Shown here: positions 33,165-41,734 of the stretch, in pieces
Position numbering within the stretch: position 1 is the first letter of the stretch
Layout of the letters: each line of letters begins with the position of its first letter
NCBI GenBank assembly: GCA_944383195.1
Contig: CALWOP010000005.1
Location: 1 to 43,545, forward strand
Direction: 5' to 3'
From: an uncultured Oscillospiraceae bacterium
GTDB lineage: Bacteria > Bacillota > Clostridia > Oscillospirales > Oscillospiraceae
Length of the DNA: 43,545 bases
The notes under the pieces: model-generated
The model's input: the letters and a program-made list of their open reading frames with translations, nothing else
Databases searched by the model: none
Told to the model about the DNA's origin: nothing
Program-made: the position numbers and the translations under genes

Positions 33165-33942
33165 TTTGACGCAGCCTCCTTTCCAGCTTACCCAACAGCC
33201 AGCTAAAGATGACGACCAGGACCAGATAGATGGAAGCGATGCCCAGCAGCGGGAACATTGCCTCATAGGTGCGGCCCATGATGCCTTGGGCGGCGTGGAG
33301 CAGCTCCTTGCCGCCGATGACCGTGATGAGAGAGGTGTCTTTCAACAGGACGATAAACTCATTGCCCAGGGCCGGCAGAATGGCCTTGATGGCCTGGGGG
33401 ATGACAATAAAACGCATGGTGTCGATGTAATTGAGGCCCAAAGACCGGCCGGCTTCCATCTGCCCGCCGTCCACAGCCATCAGTCCGCCGCGGATGATCT
33501 CGGACACATAGGCGCCGGAGTTGATGCCCAGGCCGAAAATGCCGATCATGGTGTAGCTGCGGCTGCTGATGAACACCACGGAGCTCCAGATCAGCAGCTG
33601 TACCATCATGGGAGTGCCGCGAATGACGGTGACATAGACTTTGCAGATCAGGTTAAAGAAGCCCAGAACAAAGTTCTTTCTCCGGTCGGGCCGCTGCTGG
33701 TCGTGGGCGGTACGGACCATTGCCACAAGCACGCCCAGCACCACGCCCAGAATGAGGGCCAGCGCGGTAGCGGTCAGGGTGGTGCCCACACCGTTTAAAT
33801 ACTGTTTCCAGCGGTCTGCCTCCAAAAACGCCTGATAAAACTTGACATAGAACTCCTGCCACCACGTGACAGCCTCTGCAACCAGGGGGTCCTTGGACAG
33901 CATCATGCCGCGCCACAGCTCATAATAGTAGGCCAGGTCCAT
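33151..33942 (-). CDS. Polar amino-acid ABC transporter, permease (HisM/GlnP-type)
   Basis: The 263-residue membrane protein has five or so transmembrane segments. It carries the HisMQ/GlnP family marks [31 protein letters not shown] and the EAA loop [22 protein letters not shown] that docks on the ATPase. The N-terminal 45 residues before the first segment are longer than usual and polar. AGAGGAGT precedes ATG 33942. A single permease gene suggests a homodimer. Confidence 0.94.
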   Translation of the reverse strand: MDLAYYYELWRGMMLSKDPLVAEAVTWWQEFYVKFYQAFLEADRWKQYLNGVGTTLTATALALILGVVLGVLVAMVRTAHDQQRPDRRKNFVLGFFNLICKVYVTVIRGTPMMVQLLIWSSVVFISSRSYTMIGIFGLGINSGAYVSEIIRGGLMAVDGGQMEAGRSLGLNYIDTMRFIVIPQAIKAILPALGNEFIVLLKDTSLITVIGGKELLHAAQGIMGRTYEAMFPLLGIASIYLVLVVIFSWLLGKLERRLRQSDRR

Positions 33943-33970
33943 TCCTTTACTCCTCTCTCTTTGTGTGTCA

Positions 33971-34001
33971 GAGAAAGGGCGGCCTGAGGCCGCCCTTTCT
34001 C
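33971..34001 (-). other. Hairpin between binding-protein and permease genes
   Basis: A perfect 14-base stem GAGAAAGGGCGGCC / GGCCGCCCTTTCTC with a 3-base loop and no T-run after it. Such hairpins often protect the upstream message so that more binding protein than permease is made; that role is inferred. Confidence 0.6.
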
Positions 34002-34029
34002 AAGTTGTATGGGTTGCGGGATGTAAGAA

Positions 34030-34884
34030 TCAGCCCTCGGTGGGGATGTACTTCTCGATGATGGCCTGCAGGGTGCCGTCAGCAGTCAGCTCGGCCAGAG
34101 CGCCGTTGACAGCGTCCAGCATAGCGGTGTTGCCCTTGTTCACGCCGATGGAGTACTCCTCCTCGACCCAGGGGGTGTCCAGGATCACCAGGCCGGGGTT
34201 GGCAGCCACGAACTCCTGAGCGGGAGCCTGGTCGATGACCACGCAGTCCACCTTGCCGTTCATCAGATCCTGCACGGCCACGATGCCGTCATCGTAGGAG
34301 ACCACATGATCCTCGCCGTACTCGTCGGTGCAGTAGATGTTGCCGGTGGTGGCGCGCTGGGTGCCGATCATCTTCTCACCCAGGTTGTCCAGGGTCACAT
34401 CGGAACCCTCCTTGGTGATGACCACCTGCACGCCGGTGGCATAGCTGTCAGAGAAGTCCATGACCAGCAGACGGTCCTCAGTGATGGACAGGCCGGCCAT
34501 GCAGATGTCGCTCTTGCCCTGCTGGACAGCCAGCTGAGCGGCGTCAAAATCCATATCGTCGATGACCAGCTCCAGGCCCAGCTTCTCAGCAATGGCGCCG
34601 GCGATCTCGGCGTCGATACCAACCACAGCGCCGGTATCGTCGGTCATCTCATAGGGAGGGAAAGCGGCGTTGGTGCTCATGATGAGCTTGCCGGCTTCCA
34701 CAGTGGTCAGCTCACCGGAGGCAGCGGAGCTGCTGGCACTGCCGGTGCTGGCAGAACTGTTCTGAGAGGCGGAGGCGCTGCCGGTGCTGGCAGAGCCGGT
34801 GGAGCTGGTAGCCCCGTTGCCGCCGCAGGCGACCAGGGACAGAGACATGGCCAGAGCCATAGTCATAGCAAGAATCTTTTTCAT
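34030..34884 (-). CDS. Amino-acid ABC transporter substrate-binding lipoprotein
   Basis: The 284-residue protein has a lipoprotein signal (SLSLVACGG, anchor at the cysteine), then a long Ser/Thr/Gly/Ala linker of near repeats (STGSAS units, about residues 25-60), then a bi-lobed SBP_bac_3 domain. MSTNAAFPPYEMTDDTG and GIDAEIAGAIAEKLGLEL are the family N-lobe motifs, and TEDRLLVMDFSDSY lies at the ligand cleft. ATG 34884 follows AAGGAG. The ligand is a polar amino acid, which one is not decidable; a loose ArgR-like site next to the promoter hints at a basic amino acid. Confidence 0.93.
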   Translation of the reverse strand: MKKILAMTMALAMSLSLVACGGNGATSSTGSASTGSASASQNSSASTGSASSSAASGELTTVEAGKLIMSTNAAFPPYEMTDDTGAVVGIDAEIAGAIAEKLGLELVIDDMDFDAAQLAVQQGKSDICMAGLSITEDRLLVMDFSDSYATGVQVVITKEGSDVTLDNLGEKMIGTQRATTGNIYCTDEYGEDHVVSYDDGIVAVQDLMNGKVDCVVIDQAPAQEFVAANPGLVILDTPWVEEEYSIGVNKGNTAMLDAVNGALAELTADGTLQAIIEKYIPTEG

Positions 34885-34933
34885 TTTTTTGATCTCCTTT
34901 TCAATAGCCGCCCGGATTTCGGGCGTTGGGTTG

Positions 34934-34962
34934 AGTATACCCCAAGAGATATGCATAGTCAA
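34934..34962 (-). promoter_or_regulatory. Promoter of the amino-acid ABC transporter operon
   Basis: TTGACT (34962-34957), 17 bases, TATACT (34939-34934) on the minus strand. The spacer contains the palindrome TATGCATA. Confidence 0.85.
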
Positions 34963-35190
34963 TAGATAAATATGCAAAAAACCAACGAGAGGTTTTGTTT
35001 TTTTGTGCAGATAGGCCCATATTCCACTTTATTAATTAAAATAAAGAAAAATTTGAGGCGGACCGGGGGCGGACAATGGGACGATTACTTGTATATACGA
35101 AAAAAAGTGAATATCTGAAATGGGAACCCGGCGCAAGTTTTTTCGTCTATAGGAGAAGATAAATTTTTTATGAAGATTGGGCCCGCCCTC
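34963..35190. other. AT-rich divergent intergenic region
   Basis: No supported gene. On the minus strand TGCATATTTATCTA (34976-34963) abuts the ABC-operon -35 box and matches the ArgR half-box pattern only loosely. CGAAAAAA (35098-35105) and TTTTTTCG (35138-35145) form an inverted repeat. A 16-codon frame from ATG 35170 overlaps the next promoter and is not called. Confidence 0.35.
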
Positions 35191-35218
35191 TTGCAAAAAT
35201 TTGGGAAAGCGGTATGCT
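35191..35218 (+). promoter_or_regulatory. Probable promoter of the LTA-synthase-like gene
   Basis: TTGCAA (35191-35196), 16 bases, TATGCT (35213-35218), about 40 bases before ATG 35258. Confidence 0.55.
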
Positions 35219-35257
35219 AGTGGGGTGCGCTTGGCCGCGTACCTAGGGAGGATCAAA

Positions 35258-37090
35258 ATGAAAACGCTGCTCTATGGAGATACCTTTCCACGGCTTGTGC
35301 GGAACCTGCGGGAGTTTCCCGGAATATGGGTTTCCCGGCTGGTGTTCCTGCTGGGCCCTTGGGTCTGCCTATGGATGGTGGAAATTTTAAATGAGAATGA
35401 TGTGTTTGAGGATCTGGCCGCCTGGCAGGTGCTGATGAATTTGGTATGGTACTACAGCCTTTTTGTGGCCCTGCGCCTGCTGCTGGGCCGGAACCGGCGT
35501 GCCGCCGCCCTCAGTACGGTGCTGGCCTTCCTGTTTGGACTGGTCAACCACTATGTGCTCCGCTTCCGGGGACGGATTTTGTTCCCCGCGGATGTGACCG
35601 GCTGGCGTACCGCCGCCAATGTGGCTGAGGGCTTTGACTATTCCCTGGACGAGTACATCATCCAGGCCGCCGTTTTGCTGGTGGCCTACCTCTTTCTGGT
35701 TTTTGTCTGCGTGCCTCAGAAAAAGCGGGCGAAAATCAAGCTTCCCGCCGCCCTTATTTTGTGGGCCGTTATTTTGGGGTACGGCTATGCCTTTTTCTGT
35801 ACCGGGATGCTTCCAGCCCTTGGCATCTTTACCCAGCAGTGGGTCACCCAGCGAAACGGATTTCTTCTGAACTTCACCATCGCTCTGCGCTACTCCTCGG
35901 TGGAGGAGCCGGAGGACTATTCTGAAGAAACGGTGCTGGAGCTGATGGAGGAGTACCCAGGTCTGGAGGGAGATACGTCCAAACAGCCCACAAACCTCAT
36001 TGTCATCATGAACGAGTCCTTCGGTGACTTCTCGATTTTCGACAGTTTTGAGGCCTCGGAAGACCCCACACCTTTCCTCCACTCCCTGGAGGAGAACACC
36101 GTCAAGGGGTGGATGTACTCTTCTGTTACCGGAGGCGGTACCGCCACCATAGAGTTTGAGTACCTGACGGGCTTTACCAGCCTCTTCCAGCCCCCCCACA
36201 CGGTGGCTTATCAGCTCTATGTGGAGGAGGGGATGCCCTCTCTGGCGGCGCTGGCAGGAAATATCGGGTATGATACCACTGCGTTCCACCCCTACAAATC
36301 CTCGGGATGGAACCGGGTTCTGGCCTATGAGTACCTGGACTTTGACAAGCAGATGTACGAGGAAGACGTGATCGACCCCTACTACATCCGAAATTACATT
36401 TCCGACCAGTCTGACTATGAGATGATCTACCGCTCCACCGAAGGCGAGGATACCACATTTTTCTTCAATGTGACCATGCAGAACCACAGCGGCTACGCTC
36501 AGGGATGGAGAAACCTGGAGCAAACCATTGAATTGCCCGACAACCTGAACAACGCCGACCGCAGTGCCCAGCAGTTTTTCTGTCTCATGCGGGAGAGCGA
36601 TAAGGCGCTGGAACAGCTGATCACCTACTACAGCCAATGTGATGAGCCCACCATGATCGTCTTCTTTGGGGATCATCAGCCCCCCCTCACCAATGCCTTC
36701 TATGAGCAGCTCTATGGCAAGAAATTCTCAGAGCGTACCACCCAGGAGGTTATGCAGCAGTATGCCGTCCCCTTCTTTCTCTGGGCCAACTACGATATTG
36801 AGGAGCGGCAGGATGTGGTTATCAGCCCCAACTATCTGGGTGTGCTTACAGCTCAGGTTGCTGGCCTGCCCATGACGGGATTTATGAATTTCCTGTCTCA
36901 GATGTATGAAGATCTGCCCGCCATTACCCCTGTGGGCTTTGTTACGGCGGACGGACAGTTCCTTTCCGAGGAGGAACTGGGTGAGCAGGAGCAGGAGTGG
37001 CTGCGCCAGTATGAGATTTTGAACTACTGCGGTATGGTGGACCTTTTTGATGAGGCAAGGCCCATGTTTTGTACCCAAGAGAGCGAATAA
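35258..37090 (+). CDS. LTA synthase-family membrane sulfatase-fold phosphotransferase
   Basis: The 610-residue protein has about five N-terminal membrane segments (within residues 25-210) and an extracellular alkaline-phosphatase/sulfatase-fold domain (about 240-590). Active-site residues by family pattern are Glu253 in NESFGD, the nucleophile Thr295 in GGGTATIEFE, and Asp472-His473 in FFGDHQPPL. LtaS enzymes move glycerol phosphate from phosphatidylglycerol onto a growing polymer. The FHPYKSSGWNR and FNVTMQNHSGY segments occur in clostridial members whose exact product (lipoteichoic acid or another phospho-substituted glycan) is often unknown. ATG 35258 follows AGGGAGGA; a longer in-frame start lies upstream of the likely promoter and is rejected. 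Confidence 0.88.
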   Translation: MKTLLYGDTFPRLVRNLREFPGIWVSRLVFLLGPWVCLWMVEILNENDVFEDLAAWQVLMNLVWYYSLFVALRLLLGRNRRAAALSTVLAFLFGLVNHYVLRFRGRILFPADVTGWRTAANVAEGFDYSLDEYIIQAAVLLVAYLFLVFVCVPQKKRAKIKLPAALILWAVILGYGYAFFCTGMLPALGIFTQQWVTQRNGFLLNFTIALRYSSVEEPEDYSEETVLELMEEYPGLEGDTSKQPTNLIVIMNESFGDFSIFDSFEASEDPTPFLHSLEENTVKGWMYSSVTGGGTATIEFEYLTGFTSLFQPPHTVAYQLYVEEGMPSLAALAGNIGYDTTAFHPYKSSGWNRVLAYEYLDFDKQMYEEDVIDPYYIRNYISDQSDYEMIYRSTEGEDTTFFFNVTMQNHSGYAQGWRNLEQTIELPDNLNNADRSAQQFFCLMRESDKALEQLITYYSQCDEPTMIVFFGDHQPPLTNAFYEQLYGKKFSERTTQEVMQQYAVPFFLWANYDIEERQDVVISPNYLGVLTAQVAGLPMTGFMNFLSQMYEDLPAITPVGFVTADGQFLSEEELGEQEQEWLRQYEILNYCGMVDLFDEARPMFCTQESE

Positions 37091-37092
37091 CA

Positions 37093-37129
37093 GCCGCCGC
37101 CGTCCCGTTTGGGGCGGCGGCAAATTTTT
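37093..37129 (+). terminator. Terminator after the LTA-synthase-like gene
   Basis: GCCGCCGCC (37093-37101) pairs with GGCGGCGGC (37113-37121), followed by AAATTTTT. A second hairpin, AACAGCCG/CGGCTGTT (37145-37152 and 37160-37167), follows and may act as backup. Confidence 0.8.
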
Positions 37130-37190
37130 GCGGAAAATGTGAAAAACAGCCGATGCAACCGGCTGTTGTCAAATTGTATACTGCTTTTGG

Positions 37191-37219
37191 TTGCGATGGA
37201 GGGAAAAGTTTGCTATGCT
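37191..37219 (+). promoter_or_regulatory. Promoter of the XRE-type regulator
   Basis: TTGCGA (37191-37196), 17 bases, TATGCT (37214-37219), 41 bases before ATG 37261. Confidence 0.65.
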
Positions 37220-37260
37220 GTGAGTCGTCCCGGGGCAGATCAGTACAGGAGGAACGAGAC

Positions 37261-38028
37261 ATGAATTTTGAGATGCGGCTCTATGAGCTTCGCAAAAAGG
37301 CGGGGCTCAGCCAGGAGGAGCTGGCCAACCTGGTGGGCGTAAGCCGCCAGGCGGTGCAGAAGTGGGAGGCAGGAACCAGTCGCCCGGATCTGGACAATTT
37401 GACCGCTCTGACTGGATATTTCAATGTGACCTTGGACTGGCTCATTACCGGTCGGGAGCCGGAGCTGTCCCAGCCAGGGCCGGTGGTGGTGGAGAACCAC
37501 TACCACTATGAGGGATGGCGCTATGAGTATAAAAGCAAGCGGACCCTCTGGGGCCTGCCTCTGGTACACATCAACCTGTCCCAGCGTGGATTGACCTGGG
37601 CGCGGGGGATCGTTGCCATTGGGAATGTGGCCACCGGAGTGATAGCCATTGGGTGTTTTGCCGCCGGGGTTCTTTCTCTGGGCGCCGTCTGCCTGGGACT
37701 TTTGGTACTGGCCGGAATGGCCATGGGGCTGGTTGCCCTGGGCGGTATTAGCTTGGGATTCATTGCTGCGGGGGGATGTGCCCTGGGCTATCTGGCCATC
37801 GGTGGCTCAGCGGTGGGGGTGTACGCGGCCGGAGGGGCGGCGGTGGCCTCCAAGGTGGCTGTGGGAGCCTCCGCATCCGCAGAGCTGCTTGCTGTGGGGC
37901 GGGATGCCGCCGGAGCAGTGACCATGGGCTTAGATGCCTCAAAGGAGGCGGTGGCCCAGGCCATGCTCCAGGCAGACGTGCCACGGTGGGTACGGGGAAT
38001 TTTGCTTTTTTGTTCGGGAAAATATTAA
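37261..38028 (+). CDS. XRE-family HTH protein with eight decapeptide Gly/Ala repeats
   Basis: The 255-residue protein joins a Cro/CI-type DNA-binding domain (residues 4-64; RKKAGLSQEELANLVGVSRQ and VQKWEAGTSRPD) to an unusual C-terminus. Residues 82-108 contain YEYKSKRTLWGLPLVHINL, a short motif that precedes such repeats. Residues 114-193 are eight consecutive ten-residue repeats of the form small-x-Gly-hydrophobic-hydrophobic-small-hydrophobic-Gly-Gly-x (ARGIVAIGNV, ATGVIAIGCF, and so on). They could be stacked as a beta-solenoid or lie in the membrane. ATG 37261 follows AGGAGGAA. Proteins of this layout occur in clostridia; I know of no established function. The DNA target is not evident. 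Confidence 0.85.
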   Translation: MNFEMRLYELRKKAGLSQEELANLVGVSRQAVQKWEAGTSRPDLDNLTALTGYFNVTLDWLITGREPELSQPGPVVVENHYHYEGWRYEYKSKRTLWGLPLVHINLSQRGLTWARGIVAIGNVATGVIAIGCFAAGVLSLGAVCLGLLVLAGMAMGLVALGGISLGFIAAGGCALGYLAIGGSAVGVYAAGGAAVASKVAVGASASAELLAVGRDAAGAVTMGLDASKEAVAQAMLQADVPRWVRGILLFCSGKY

Positions 38029-38065
38029 AAAATGCGTGTGGAAAGAGCTTCCACACGCATTTTTT
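38027..38065. terminator. Bidirectional terminator between the XRE gene and the AI-2E-type permease
   Basis: A perfect 17-base stem (AAAAAATGCGTGTGGAA and its complement, loop AGAGC) has six A on one side and six T on the other. It overlaps the stop codons of both convergent genes. Confidence 0.95.
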
Positions 38066-39236
38066 ACTCTTCTGGAGATGATTTCTCGGAAACCTCCGGA
38101 ATGGGAGGGGCAGGGGGAGCGCTGCGCCGGATGACGTCGCTGCGCAGTATCTGGTAAAAGGTAGCGGTGAGAGGGACGGCCAGGAGCATACCGCCGATGC
38201 CCAGCACCCCGCCACCTACCGTGACAGCGGCCAGTACCCAGATCCCCGGCAGACCGATGGAGGAGCCTACCACCTTGGGGTAGATAAGGTTGCCCTCCAG
38301 CTGCTGGAGTATTCCGATAAACACCAGGAACAGCAGCGCCTGGAGCGGGGAGGAGGTAAAGATCATAAACGCGCCCACCCCCGCGCCGATATAGGCGCCG
38401 GCCACGGGAATCAGGGCGGTGAAGCCCACCAGGGCTCCCACCATGGAGGCATAGGGGAACCGGAACAGGAGCATACCCCCTGTGCACAGCAGGCCCAAAA
38501 TCACCGCCTCAGTACACTGGCCCACCACAAAGTTGTGGAAGCAGGTGTTCAAGGTTTCCAGAAAATAGACCAGGCTGTTGTACCACTTGGGTTTCAGGTA
38601 GGTTTTCAGCACCCGTGCACAGTTTCGCTGGAGTTTCTCCTTGCCAAAGAGCAGATAGATGGAGAAGATGGTGCTCACGATGGCGGTAAAGGCGGCTGAC
38701 ACGGTGGCGGAGGCCAGAGACATCACCGAGCCCATCACGCCCCCCAGCCCGGAAATGAGCCAGTTGATCGCGGTGGTGAGGATCTCCCTCCAGTTGATGG
38801 AGCCGTCAGCCAGGGTAAGGCCGGAGAAAGCAGCCAGCTGGTTCATATCCAGATTCTCGTTGATTTTCAGGCTCAGTTCCTCCAGCATAGGTACCATCTC
38901 CCGCACCAGCAGGCTCACCGAATTGGCCAGCTCAGGGAGGATCATGCGCACGATGAGCACCACGATGGCGATCAAGCTGGCGTAGGCCAGTACAAGACAG
39001 ACGGGGCGGCGGCTTTTTATCACGGCCCGGCTCCGGCTTGCGGGAAAATACCACCGTTCATACATACTCATCAGGATGTTGACCGCGTAGGCCACCACCG
39101 CGCCCAGTACCAGAGGAAAAGCGGCGCCCAGCCCCAACAGCAGCAGGGCGGAGAGCTTGCCCCAATAGTGGATGGCCAGATACAGCGCGAACAGGACGAT
39201 CCCAAAGCGCACAGGGGCTTTCCACTCGTGCTTCAT
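38064..39236 (-). CDS. AI-2E (PerM/YtvI) family membrane transporter
   Basis: The 390-residue protein has about eight membrane segments with the family pattern. VVAYAVNILMSMYE lies near the N-terminus, an amphipathic domain (about 105-165) follows, and ALIPVAGAYIGAGVGAF and LQQLEGNLIYPKVVGSSIGLP form the conserved C-terminal half. Members export the AI-2 signal in E. coli or act as Na+/H+ antiporters in other bacteria; the substrate here is not known. ATG 39236 overlaps the rimM stop by one base (TGATG) with GGAGGG upstream, so it is translationally coupled to a ribosome-maturation gene. Confidence 0.9.
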   Translation of the reverse strand: MKHEWKAPVRFGIVLFALYLAIHYWGKLSALLLLGLGAAFPLVLGAVVAYAVNILMSMYERWYFPASRSRAVIKSRRPVCLVLAYASLIAIVVLIVRMILPELANSVSLLVREMVPMLEELSLKINENLDMNQLAAFSGLTLADGSINWREILTTAINWLISGLGGVMGSVMSLASATVSAAFTAIVSTIFSIYLLFGKEKLQRNCARVLKTYLKPKWYNSLVYFLETLNTCFHNFVVGQCTEAVILGLLCTGGMLLFRFPYASMVGALVGFTALIPVAGAYIGAGVGAFMIFTSSPLQALLFLVFIGILQQLEGNLIYPKVVGSSIGLPGIWVLAAVTVGGGVLGIGGMLLAVPLTATFYQILRSDVIRRSAPPAPPIPEVSEKSSPEE

Positions 39237-39733
39237 CACAGACCCTCCATCATGTTGACCCGGATGTAGCCCTGCTCAATGTTGGTCTCTGCGATAAACT
39301 GGGGAACTGCGGGGATCATCAGCTCACGCGCGCCGCCCTTGACCACGTATACGTTGTTGGCGGGGAGGGTGAGCACGTCGGCGATCTTGCCTAATACCTC
39401 TCCGCTCTGGGCGTCCCGGACCTCCAGGCCGTAAATGTCGGCCAGGAAGAAGCTCCCCTCCGGGAGAGGGGCGTCTTTGCGGTCGATATAAAGCACCGCA
39501 TTTCGCATGGCCAGAGCGCTGGGGACGTCTGTGACCCCATGAAATTTGATAATGACCATGTTTTTGTGCACCCGGGCCCGCTCCACCTCGATGGGCCAGT
39601 GAGTCTTGTCCACATAGAGGGTCTTGAACTTGCAGAGAAAGTCCGGGCTGTCCGCCCAGGGTTGGACCCGCACTTCTCCCATGAGGCCGTGGACATTGGT
39701 GACTTTGCCTACCTCTAAATATTGCTGAAGCAT
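39236..39733 (-). CDS. rimM: 16S rRNA processing protein RimM
   Basis: The 165-residue protein binds ribosomal protein S19 and aids 30S maturation. The N-terminal RimM domain starts YLEVGKVTNVHGLMGEVRV. The PRC-barrel C-terminal half includes LADIYGLEVRDAQSGEVLGKIADV and the end ELMIPAVPQFIAETN. Length is normal. It sits in the rpsP-khpA-rimM order usual for Firmicutes; trmD and rplS, which normally follow, are replaced by the AI-2E-type permease. Confidence 0.95.
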   Translation of the reverse strand: MLQQYLEVGKVTNVHGLMGEVRVQPWADSPDFLCKFKTLYVDKTHWPIEVERARVHKNMVIIKFHGVTDVPSALAMRNAVLYIDRKDAPLPEGSFFLADIYGLEVRDAQSGEVLGKIADVLTLPANNVYVVKGGARELMIPAVPQFIAETNIEQGYIRVNMMEGL

Positions 39734-39760
39734 AGTAAACAGACCTCCGTTTGATAGAGC

Positions 39761-39788
39761 AAAGGCGCAGGGAAACCCCTGCGCCTTT
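39761..39788 (-). other. Hairpin between khpA and rimM
   Basis: A perfect 12-base stem AAAGGCGCAGGG / CCCTGCGCCTTT with a 4-base loop. On the minus strand only TTT then GCTC follows, so it is at most a weak terminator; it may tune rimM expression. Confidence 0.5.
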
Positions 39789-39792
39789 GTTG

Positions 39793-40023
39793 TTAATCGA
39801 CGATCTCTACGCTGACGTGTTTTCCGGCCCGCTGGGCAGCGGAACGCATCAGGACACGGATTTCCTTGGCGATGCGGCCCTGCCGGCCGATCACCTTACC
39901 CATGTCCTCCGGGGCAACCCGGAGTTCCAGCACAGTCTCGCCGTCGCCCTCGACCTCGGCGACAGACACCTGCTCGGGGTGTTCCACCAGGTTCTGGGCA
40001 ACATAGGTCAGAAGCTCTTTCAT
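39793..40023 (-). CDS. khpA: KH-domain RNA-binding protein KhpA
   Basis: The 76-residue protein is a single KH domain with the GxxG loop in GKVIGRQGRIAKEIRVLM. In streptococci KhpA pairs with KhpB/EloR to bind RNA and affect cell division and envelope genes. ATG 40023 lies eleven bases after GGAGG; an in-frame TTG at 40032 is too close to that site. It sits between rpsP and rimM as in most Firmicutes. Confidence 0.94.
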   Translation of the reverse strand: MKELLTYVAQNLVEHPEQVSVAEVEGDGETVLELRVAPEDMGKVIGRQGRIAKEIRVLMRSAAQRAGKHVSVEIVD

Positions 40024-40043
40024 TGTGTGCAAAACCTCCAGCC

Positions 40044-40283
40044 TTACAGGGCACCGGCCTTTTTCAGCAGGTCACGGACGGTCTCAGTGGGCTGAGCGCC
40101 GGTCTTGATCCAGGCCTGGGCGCGATCCACGTCCACCTTCAGCTCGGCGGGGTTCTCCACGGGGTTGTAATAGCCGATCTCCTCAATGAAGCGGCCGTCA
40201 CGGGGATAGCGGGAGTCAGCCACCACGATGCGGTAGAAGGGAGCCTTCTTGGCGCCCATGCGGCGCAGTCTGATTTTAACCAT
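40044..40283 (-). CDS. rpsP: 30S ribosomal protein S16
   Basis: The 79-residue basic protein starts [20 protein letters not shown], the S16 signature. TTTGGAGGTG precedes the ATG. An 8-base hairpin (AAAGCGTG/CACGCTTT, plus strand 40320-40338) lies in the gap after ffh and may set relative expression. Confidence 0.97.
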   Translation of the reverse strand: MVKIRLRRMGAKKAPFYRIVVADSRYPRDGRFIEEIGYYNPVENPAELKVDVDRAQAWIKTGAQPTETVRDLLKKAGAL

Positions 40284-40351
40284 TTATATTCACCTCCAAA
40301 GAATCGTTTCTGTATATGGAAAGCGTGTGCCACGCTTTGCCAACGAAAGGG

Positions 40352-41731
40352 TCAGAAGGGCAGGCCGGGCATTCCTCCGCCCATACCGGGGAAACCGCCC
40401 CGTTTGCCCATCATCTTACGCATATTCCGGGGCATTTTTCCACCGGAAAATTGCTTGGTCATGGCCTGAAGCAGTTCAAACTGCTTGAGCAGGCGGTTGA
40501 CATCCACCACTTGAGTGCCGGAACCGGCGGCAATGCGCTTTTTCCGACTGGAATTGAGCACGCTGGGATTTTCACGCTCATAGGGGGTCATGGAGGTGAT
40601 GATGGCCTCCATGCGCTGGAGAAGCTTTTCGTCCATAGTGGCCCCCTCCAGGTCGGAGGCCTTGACCCCGGGCAGCATCCCGGCAATATCGGTCAGCGAG
40701 CCCATATTTTTCAGCTGGGCCATCTGCTCGTAAAAATCGGTGAGGGTAAATTTGTTTTTGCGCAGCTTTTCCTGCAGCTCCAGGGCTTTTTTCTGGTCGA
40801 AGCTCTGCTCTGCCTTTTCAATGAGGGAGAGCACGTCGCCCATGCCCAAAATCCGGCTGGCCATACGGTCAGGGTGGAAAACCTCGATTTGATCCAGCTT
40901 CTCTCCCATGCCTACGAATTTGATGGGCTTGCCGGTGACCGCCCGGATGGAGAGGGCCGCGCCGCCTCTGGCGTCGCCGTCCAGCTTGGTGAGCACCACG
41001 CCGTCAATGTCCAGGGCATCGTCAAAAGCCTTGGCGGCATTTACCGCATCCTGGCCGATCATGGCGTCTACCACCAGCAGGATCTCGGTGGGTTCCACGG
41101 CCGCTTTGATGTTGCGCAGCTCATCCATAAGCTCCTCATCCACATGGAGACGGCCGGCGGTGTCCAGGAAGACCATGTCGTTGCCGTGCTTGATGGCGTG
41201 CTGAATGGCGGCCTTGGCAATGTCCACAGGATTGGTCTGCCCCATCTGGAAGACAGGGATCTCCAGCTGCTCACCCACCACTTCCAGCTGCTTGATGGCG
41301 GCGGGACGGTAAATGTCGCAGGCGGCGAGGAGGGGGCGCTTGTTTTCCTTGCGTTTCATCAGCCCCGCCAGCTTGGCGGCATTGGTGGTTTTGCCCGCGC
41401 CCTGCAGGCCCACCATCATTACCACTGTAGGGGGCTTGGAAGCAATGGTCAGCTTGGAACTGGCGCCGCCCATGAGCTCAGTCAGCTCCTGATTGACGAT
41501 CTTTACGATCTGCTGGGCGGGGGACAGGGCCTCAAGCACATCGGCGCCCACCGCTTTCTCGGTGACCTGGGCGACGAACTGCTTGACCACTTTGTAGCTG
41601 ACGTCGGCCTCCAGAAGAGCCAGGCGGATCTCCCGCATGGCCTCCTTCACATCGGCCTCAGAAAGCCGCCCCTTGCCACGCAGCTTTTTAAAGGCGGCGG
41701 AAAGCTTTTCGGAAAGTCCTTCAAATGCCAT
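40352..41731 (-). CDS. ffh: Signal recognition particle GTPase Ffh
   Basis: The 459-residue SRP54 protein targets membrane and secreted proteins co-translationally. The N domain is residues 1-85. The G domain has G1 GLQGAGKTTNAAKL, the DIYRPAA element, G3 DTAGR and G4 TKLDGDARGG. The methionine-rich M domain (about 295-459) binds 4.5S RNA and signal peptides and ends in a Gly/Met/Pro tail. It starts three bases after ylxM, its usual partner. Confidence 0.97.
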   Translation of the reverse strand: MAFEGLSEKLSAAFKKLRGKGRLSEADVKEAMREIRLALLEADVSYKVVKQFVAQVTEKAVGADVLEALSPAQQIVKIVNQELTELMGGASSKLTIASKPPTVVMMVGLQGAGKTTNAAKLAGLMKRKENKRPLLAACDIYRPAAIKQLEVVGEQLEIPVFQMGQTNPVDIAKAAIQHAIKHGNDMVFLDTAGRLHVDEELMDELRNIKAAVEPTEILLVVDAMIGQDAVNAAKAFDDALDIDGVVLTKLDGDARGGAALSIRAVTGKPIKFVGMGEKLDQIEVFHPDRMASRILGMGDVLSLIEKAEQSFDQKKALELQEKLRKNKFTLTDFYEQMAQLKNMGSLTDIAGMLPGVKASDLEGATMDEKLLQRMEAIITSMTPYERENPSVLNSSRKKRIAAGSGTQVVDVNRLLKQFELLQAMTKQFSGGKMPRNMRKMMGKRGGFPGMGGGMPGLPF

Positions 41732-41734
41732 GGA

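Noticed and set aside
35170..35220. A 16-codon leader-peptide-like frame before the LTA-synthase-like gene
   Set aside because: It overlaps the best promoter match, so it would not be transcribed with the gene; no regulatory codon run is present.
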